Assembly: GCA_900766825.1 (NCBI GenBank)
Contig: CAAFWU010000062.1
Span: forward strand, 1 to 9,565
Reading direction: 5' to 3'
DNA from: Bacteroidales bacterium
GTDB taxonomy: Bacteria; Bacteroidota; Bacteroidia; Bacteroidales; Marinilabiliaceae
DNA: 9,565 bases
The stretch's first letter is position 1, and the number at the start of each line of letters is the position of its first letter. Positions 5,398-9,565 of the stretch are shown here, in pieces. The translations under genes were made by a program, and so were the position numbers. The notes below the pieces were generated by a model that did no database searches, was not told the origin of the DNA, and worked only from the letters and a program-made list of their open reading frames with translations.

Positions 5398-6561
5398 ATG
5401 AGCGACAAGAGCAAGAGATATCTGTTTGTGGACCGCGACGGCACCCTTATCAAGGAGCCCCCCACCGAGGAGATTAGGTCGTGGACCGACATAGAGTTTG
5501 TGCCAGGAGCCCTAACGCAGTTGGGTTTTCTGGCTCGTCATACGGACTTCCACATTGTGTTGGTCTCTAATCAGGATGGGTTGGGCACCGAGTCCTACCC
5601 CCGCTCAATGTTCGAGCCACTGCACAACTTTGTAATGCAAACCTTTGAGGCCGAGGGCATACACTTTGAGGCTCAACATATTGACTGCCATTTTAAAGAA
5701 GATAACTCGCCCATGCGCAAACCAGGCATAGGCATGCTGACGGACTATGTCGAGGCAGCCAAACGAGGCGAGATAGACCTGCAGAACAGCTACGTTATTG
5801 GCGACCGAGAGACCGATGCTCAGTTGGCCAGAAACCTTGGATGCAAGGCTGTTATCTTGGCCAACCCCGTCATAACGTCGCGTGACCCTGAGAATAGTTT
5901 CTCGGCTCGCGTGGGTGAACAGGACGACACGGTGGCCTACGTTGAGTCCTGGGCACAGGCGGCCGAGGTGGTCTACGCTGGTAGGCGCATTGGCAAGGTG
6001 CGCCGCACGACCAAAGAGACTGACATAGAGATCCGCATCGATTTGGACGGCACGGGCAAGTGCGACATAAGCACGGGCCTTGGGTTCTTTGACCATATGC
6101 TGGAGCAGATTGGCAAACACTCGAGTTCGGACCTTACCGTGAGGGTTAAGGGAGACTTGGAGGTGGACGAGCATCATACCATTGAGGACACGGCCATTGC
6201 GTTGGGCGAGGCTCTACGAATGGCATTGGGCGACAAGCGTGGCATAGGACGCTACGGGTTCTGCTTGCCCATGGACGACTGTCTCTGTCAGGTGGCCATT
6301 GACTTTGGTGGTCGCTCTTGGTTGGTGTTCGACGCCGAGTTCAAGCGCGAGAAGATTGGCGAGATGCCCACCGAGATGTTCCTCCACTTCTTCAAGAGCT
6401 TGAGCGATGCTGCCCAGATGAACTTGAATATCAAGGCCGAGGGGCAGAACGAACACCATAAGATCGAAGGCATCTTCAAGGCGTTGGCTCGCAGCATCAA
6501 GATGGCCAAGGCACGCGACATAGAGAACTTCCAGTTGCCCAGCACAAAGGGTGCGCTTTAG
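5398..6561 (+). CDS. hisB: Bifunctional histidinol-phosphatase / imidazoleglycerol-phosphate dehydratase
   Basis: This is a two-domain fusion of 387 residues. Residues 1 to about 165 are a HAD-type histidinol-phosphatase: DRDGT (nucleophile D12, acid/base D14), LVSNQDG (55-61), RKP (107-109) and GDRETD (135-140). From about residue 203 follows the IGP dehydratase, with its metal-binding repeats FFDHMLEQ (230-237), DEHHTIEDT (257-265) and NEHHKIEG (351-358). It thus serves one middle and one late step of the pathway. The E. coli fusion has 355 residues; the longer linker here (about 150-203) explains the difference. The Cys-rich zinc loop of the E. coli phosphatase appears reduced to C97 and H98, with EDNSPM where the last two Cys should be. 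The gene ends six bases before birA, suggesting coupled translation. Confidence 0.96.
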   Translation: MSDKSKRYLFVDRDGTLIKEPPTEEIRSWTDIEFVPGALTQLGFLARHTDFHIVLVSNQDGLGTESYPRSMFEPLHNFVMQTFEAEGIHFEAQHIDCHFKEDNSPMRKPGIGMLTDYVEAAKRGEIDLQNSYVIGDRETDAQLARNLGCKAVILANPVITSRDPENSFSARVGEQDDTVAYVESWAQAAEVVYAGRRIGKVRRTTKETDIEIRIDLDGTGKCDISTGLGFFDHMLEQIGKHSSSDLTVRVKGDLEVDEHHTIEDTAIALGEALRMALGDKRGIGRYGFCLPMDDCLCQVAIDFGGRSWLVFDAEFKREKIGEMPTEMFLHFFKSLSDAAQMNLNIKAEGQNEHHKIEGIFKALARSIKMAKARDIENFQLPSTKGAL

Positions 6562-6567
6562 GGAACG

Positions 6568-7401
6568 ATGAATAGCGCACAGGATACTAACACCTTCAAC
6601 TATATTGAGTTGGAGGAGACGACATCGACCAACACAGTGCTGCGCCAGATGGCGAACGAGGGTGCTGCCAATGGTTCACCACTGCCCAGTGGCACGGTGC
6701 TGCGGGCCGACCATCAGACGGCGGGTCGGGGTCAGATGGGCAACGGCTGGGAGAGCGAAGCGGGGGTTAATCTCTTGGCGTCGTTTCTGCTGAGACCAGA
6801 GCCGAGTTTGGATGTTAGCCGACAGTTTGAGCTGAGCATGGCGGTGGCGTTGGCTGTGCGAGACATGGTGGCGGAGTTGCTGCCTGCCGAGGTGGCGCCC
6901 GAGCTTAAGGTCAAGTGGCCCAACGACATATACGTGGGTCAGGAGAAGATTGCTGGCATACTGATTGAGAACACGCTGCGTGGTAGGGTAATTGGCGAGA
7001 CCATTGTTGGTGTGGGGCTCAACGTGGGTCAGCGTGAGTTTGGGTGGGCACCTAACGCTACGTCGGTGGCTCTGCTGGGTGGGCGATGGGACATTGGACT
7101 CAAAGAGTTGAGTCTGAGGCTTATGGCTTTGCTAAGCGAGCGGGCGAAATGGGTATGTGGCGCGGAGTCGGCAACGGGTGTTATGACGGACTACTGGTTG
7201 CATCTGTTCCGAGCCGATGGTCGGGCACATCATTTTGCTGATAGCGAGTGTGATTTTTTTGCTACCATGGTATCGGTGGCGGCCGATGGACCTCTCACGC
7301 TACGGATGGCGGATGGGACGGAGCGCGTCTTTGGCTTCAAGGAGGTGGAGTATGTTATTGAGACCTCGGACGGGGGTCGGCTTACTCCTAATCTGAAATA
7401 G
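6568..7401 (+). CDS. birA: Biotin--protein ligase (monofunctional, no HTH)
   Basis: This ligase activates biotin as biotinyl-AMP and attaches it to a lysine of biotin-dependent carboxylases. At 277 residues it has only the catalytic and C-terminal domains. The DNA-binding N-terminus of E. coli BirA is absent, so it should not repress biotin genes. Visible motifs are ETTSTN (17-22), the ATP/biotin loop AGRGQMGNGW (52-61), KWPNDIYV (116-123), KIAGILIE (127-134; K127 matches the biotin-contacting lysine of BirA) and GVGLNVG (148-154). In the loop, Gln56 stands where E. coli has Arg118, a variation I recall from related ligases. The start is six bases after hisB and the next terminator is at 7422, so it most likely belongs to the his transcription unit. 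Confidence 0.93.
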   Translation: MNSAQDTNTFNYIELEETTSTNTVLRQMANEGAANGSPLPSGTVLRADHQTAGRGQMGNGWESEAGVNLLASFLLRPEPSLDVSRQFELSMAVALAVRDMVAELLPAEVAPELKVKWPNDIYVGQEKIAGILIENTLRGRVIGETIVGVGLNVGQREFGWAPNATSVALLGGRWDIGLKELSLRLMALLSERAKWVCGAESATGVMTDYWLHLFRADGRAHHFADSECDFFATMVSVAADGPLTLRMADGTERVFGFKEVEYVIETSDGGRLTPNLK

Positions 7402-7421
7402 TTTTTTTACTTTATAGTTGG

Positions 7422-7464
7422 AACCTCACCTCTTTGCTATATATTTTGCAGGGGTGAGGTTTTT
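7422..7464 (+). terminator. Rho-independent terminator after birA
   Basis: AACCTCACCTC (7422-7432) pairs with GGGGTGAGGTT (7451-7461) through 11 pairs with one T-G wobble, and TGC/GCA can extend it into the loop. T's at 7460-7464 follow, then GATTTT. It is the first terminator after the attenuator and so marks the end of the hisGDCB-birA unit. Between it and 7588 a second hairpin can form (GCTGTT-GCAAA, 7476-7486, with TTTGC and AACAGC, 7491-7504), of unknown role. I see no clear promoter for the next gene there. Confidence 0.82.
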
Positions 7465-7587
7465 GATTTTAGTTGGCTGTTGCAAAGCCATTTGCTTAAA
7501 CAGCGCACGGACATAATGGCAACGGAACGAAAGTTTTGTTATATTTAAATCGGCTTCAGAAATCTATTCAAAAAAACAAGTTAAGAT

Positions 7588-9246
7588 ATGGGCATATACG
7601 TAAATCCGGGGAACAGAATGTTTCGCTACGACATTGATTCTGATCTTTATATTGACAAATCGCTAATGATAGCGGAGTTAAACAAACAAATTAATACGAA
7701 TTGCAGATTTATATGCATGAGCCGTGCCCGTCGTTTTGGCAAAACCATGATGACCAACCTCATGTCGGCCTATTATTCTAAGAATTGCAATAGCCGAGAA
7801 CTTTTTGAAAATCTTGAACTTAGCAAACATGAGGGTTGGGATAAGTACCTAAACAATGTAAATGTAATTCAGATAGATTTGCAGGGGTTTTACAGCGACG
7901 CCGAAGATAAAAGCCAAACTATCAGAATACTCCAGAGGAAAGTTGTTGATGAACTAAGAAAACAATTTCCTACAATAGAGATACAAAACTCAGCTTCAAT
8001 AGCAACAGCTATAACAGACATTCACAATGAGTTAGGAGAGAGTTTTGTAATAATAATAGATGAGTACGACGTATTGATTCGCGATAAGAGTGTGCCAGCA
8101 TCATTATGCAATGAATACATCGAATTGCTAAACGCTCTTTTTAAGAGTAACACAACACAAAAAGCAATAAGTTTGGCCTACCTCACAGGCATATTGCCAA
8201 TTTATCGTGAAATAGTTCAGAGCAAATTGAACAATTTTACTGAGTACACCATGCTTGCGCCCGACCAGTTCGCTCAGTATTTTGGTTTTACAGGGAAAGA
8301 GGTAAAAAAAATATGTAGAGAGAAAAACACGGACTATGAGATGTGTAAGCTCATGTACGATGGCTATGTTTATGAGAAACCGAGAGAGTTGCTCGAGCAA
8401 CCAGATGATGATGGCGAACCCGTTATTCATATATTTAACCCAAGATCGGTTACAGAGGCTGCCCGAAACGGTAGATACAGGAATTATTGGGTGGCCACAA
8501 GCGCCCTCGAAGCCATAACATTCTATATCGACAGCAATATTGCTGGCATTCAGGATGATATAAAGGCTTTGTTGAAAGGGGAAAAAGAAATTAATGTGGA
8601 TGTATTGCGCTACAACAACAATGTGGAGCGTTTTGCTACCAAAGACGAGATATTTACCTATCTCATCCACCTTGGCTATTTGGCCTACGACCCCACAAAG
8701 GGCACTTGCCACATTCCCAATGGCGAAATAAAGAGTGCGTGGCTGCGCATTATGTCCGATGCCAAAGGATTTGAACCCATTCAGCGGATGCTGGAGAATG
8801 GTCGCAACTTGATTGTGGCCACAGAAAACGGCGACGCAGAGGTTGTTGCACAGGCTCTGGACGACTCCCATGCCGATATTTCAAATCCTCTCTCCTACAA
8901 CCGAGAGTCATCATTGCAGAGCGCAATACTTATGGCTTACTTTTATGCTCGCAAAGATTACTTGGTTTTCTCTGAGTTGCCTACGGGCTATGGGTTTGCC
9001 GACGTTGTGCTGGTGCCCACTGTGCCACAGAAACCTGTAATAATAATAGAGCTCAAGAGAGATGGGGAGCCCACCACTGCCATTGAGAAGATTAAGAGCC
9101 GAAACTATGCTCATGCTTTCCGTTATCATCCTGGGCGTGAGGCTGTGCTGGTGGGCATAACTTACGATGCTGAGAGTAAGCATCATAGGTGTTTGATTGA
9201 GAGGATGGAGAACTACAAAGAGAAGTTTGGAATTACTGGCAAGTGA
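7588..9246 (+). CDS. AAA-ATPase-like protein with C-terminal PD-(D/E)XK nuclease fold
   Basis: This 552-residue protein belongs to a family that is abundant and often multicopy in Bacteroidales. The N-terminal half is an AAA-type ATPase domain: Walker A-like SRARRFGKT (45-53; K52 and T53), Walker B IIIDEYD (155-161), and YLTGILPI (198-205) in a sensor-like position. The C-terminus has a PD-(D/E)XK-type core: E440 in NRESSLQSAIL, D472 in GFADVVLV, and E488/K490 in VIIIELKRD. Active-site residues for both parts are present, so it looks intact. Its biological role is not established; links to mobile elements or defence have only been guessed. The first two thirds are noticeably more AT-rich than the his genes, while the last part is closer to them. 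ATG 7588 starts the family-typical N-terminus (FRYDIDSDLYIDKSLMI). It is separated from birA by a terminator and has its own terminator. Confidence 0.88.
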   Translation: MGIYVNPGNRMFRYDIDSDLYIDKSLMIAELNKQINTNCRFICMSRARRFGKTMMTNLMSAYYSKNCNSRELFENLELSKHEGWDKYLNNVNVIQIDLQGFYSDAEDKSQTIRILQRKVVDELRKQFPTIEIQNSASIATAITDIHNELGESFVIIIDEYDVLIRDKSVPASLCNEYIELLNALFKSNTTQKAISLAYLTGILPIYREIVQSKLNNFTEYTMLAPDQFAQYFGFTGKEVKKICREKNTDYEMCKLMYDGYVYEKPRELLEQPDDDGEPVIHIFNPRSVTEAARNGRYRNYWVATSALEAITFYIDSNIAGIQDDIKALLKGEKEINVDVLRYNNNVERFATKDEIFTYLIHLGYLAYDPTKGTCHIPNGEIKSAWLRIMSDAKGFEPIQRMLENGRNLIVATENGDAEVVAQALDDSHADISNPLSYNRESSLQSAILMAYFYARKDYLVFSELPTGYGFADVVLVPTVPQKPVIIIELKRDGEPTTAIEKIKSRNYAHAFRYHPGREAVLVGITYDAESKHHRCLIERMENYKEKFGITGK

Positions 9247-9271
9247 AATTAAAATATCAATATCTGAACAC

Positions 9272-9308
9272 AAAAAAATCCCGCCTTGAAGTCGGCGGGA
9301 TTTTTTTT
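9272..9308 (+). terminator. Strong rho-independent terminator, probably bidirectional
   Basis: A7-TCCCGCC (9272-9285) pairs perfectly with GGCGGGA-T7 (9294-9307), leaving an 8-base loop, and an 8-T run closes the + strand. The A-run on the other side gives a T-run on the - strand, so it could also stop transcription arriving from the right. It lies 25 bases after the stop of the AAA-ATPase/nuclease gene. Confidence 0.95.
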
Positions 9309-9520
9309 GTTATAAAGAGGGTTTATTGAGGACGTTTATGTTTATTCTGTTGTATGTTGTTTCTTTCCTCCCATCGTCGATTTCTTTTTGCCTGACTTAT
9401 GTGACTTTCTTACAAGTTCGTGAACCTGACATTTTTCAACAACTGGTTGTTTGTGGTGGGCTCAGTTTCTTTAACCTTTATAGTAATATTATGCTATATA
9501 CTTGTATTTCAACACATTGA
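9309..9520. other. Non-coding stretch, no convincing gene
   Basis: This AT-rich stretch contains a possible 64-codon + strand frame from TTG 9326, rich in Phe, Leu and Ser, that could look like a membrane peptide. It has no A-rich or other start signal, begins with TTG, and I recognise no family. On the - strand only very short frames are open. I see no RNA gene and no promoter that fits the Bacteroidetes consensus. Confidence 0.5.
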
Positions 9521-9565
9521 CCCCCCCCCCCCACCCCCCCACACCCCCTCCCCCACACCCACCAC
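9521..9565. repeat. C-homopolymer tract at right end
   Basis: C12-A-C7-ACA-C5-T-C5 and further CA-rich sequence run to the end of the window. Reversed, it reads G7-T-G12-T, close to the G8-T-G14-T at 41-64. The window is therefore bounded by similar homopolymer sequences in inverted orientation. This may be biological (G4-forming or slippage-prone intergenic repeats) or a result of assemblies breaking at such runs. Confidence 0.75.

Noticed and set aside
5605..6177. 190-codon frame on the - strand inside hisB
   Set aside because: It is antisense to a well-supported gene, shows no recognisable domain, and is a by-product of the codon bias of hisB. The same holds for the 202-codon frame opposite hisC and the 247-codon frame opposite the AAA gene.
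9326..9520. 64-codon frame with hydrophobic residues near the right end
   Set aside because: It has a TTG start, no start signal, no recognised family, and stops just before the C-tract. Kept only as part of the non-coding stretch.
1..9565. CRISPR array, tRNA, rRNA or insertion-sequence transposase
   Set aside because: I found no regularly spaced repeats, no tRNA-like cloverleaf or rRNA signature, and no transposase frame in the window.

Overview
The window looks like a chromosomal segment of a member of the Bacteroidetes (order Bacteroidales, perhaps Prevotellaceae-like). The evidence is a textbook Bacteroidetes promoter (TTTG-N20-TAACTTTG), A-rich start regions without Shine-Dalgarno sequences, a hisG-hisD-hisC-hisB order with a fused HisB, and an AAA-ATPase-like/PD-(D/E)XK protein of a type common in this group. 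Nothing in the sequence fixes the genus.

Layout. Bases 1-217 hold long G homopolymers and a strong hairpin. Bases 227-1336 encode a Fic-domain protein with a C-terminal winged helix. It is followed, in the same frame, by the N-terminal stump of a second Fic gene (about 1340-1531) and a C-rich tract. A promoter at 1616-1647 then opens a leader of about 410 bases. The leader encodes a short peptide with eight histidine codons (1772-1852) and a set of mutually exclusive hairpins ending in a terminator-like stem (1935-1976). This is a histidine attenuator. Downstream lie hisG, hisD, hisC, hisB and a biotin-protein ligase gene (birA), all on the + strand, ending in a terminator at 7422-7464. A separate, more AT-rich gene at 7588-9246 encodes an AAA-ATPase/nuclease-fold protein of unknown role and has its own very strong terminator. 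The last 210 bases hold no convincing gene and end in a C-rich tract that mirrors the G-rich tract at the left end.

How the parts work together. HisG (step 1), HisB (the IGP dehydratase and histidinol-phosphatase steps), HisC (aminotransferase) and HisD (last two oxidations) cover both ends of histidine synthesis. The middle genes (hisH, hisA, hisF, hisI/E) are not here. The leader would couple transcription of the whole unit, apparently including birA, to charged tRNA-His. HisG also carries the C-terminal domain used for histidine feedback. The most striking observation is the leader: its six pairing segments fit the alternating logic of the enterobacterial his attenuator, but sit in a Bacteroidetes-type transcription unit.
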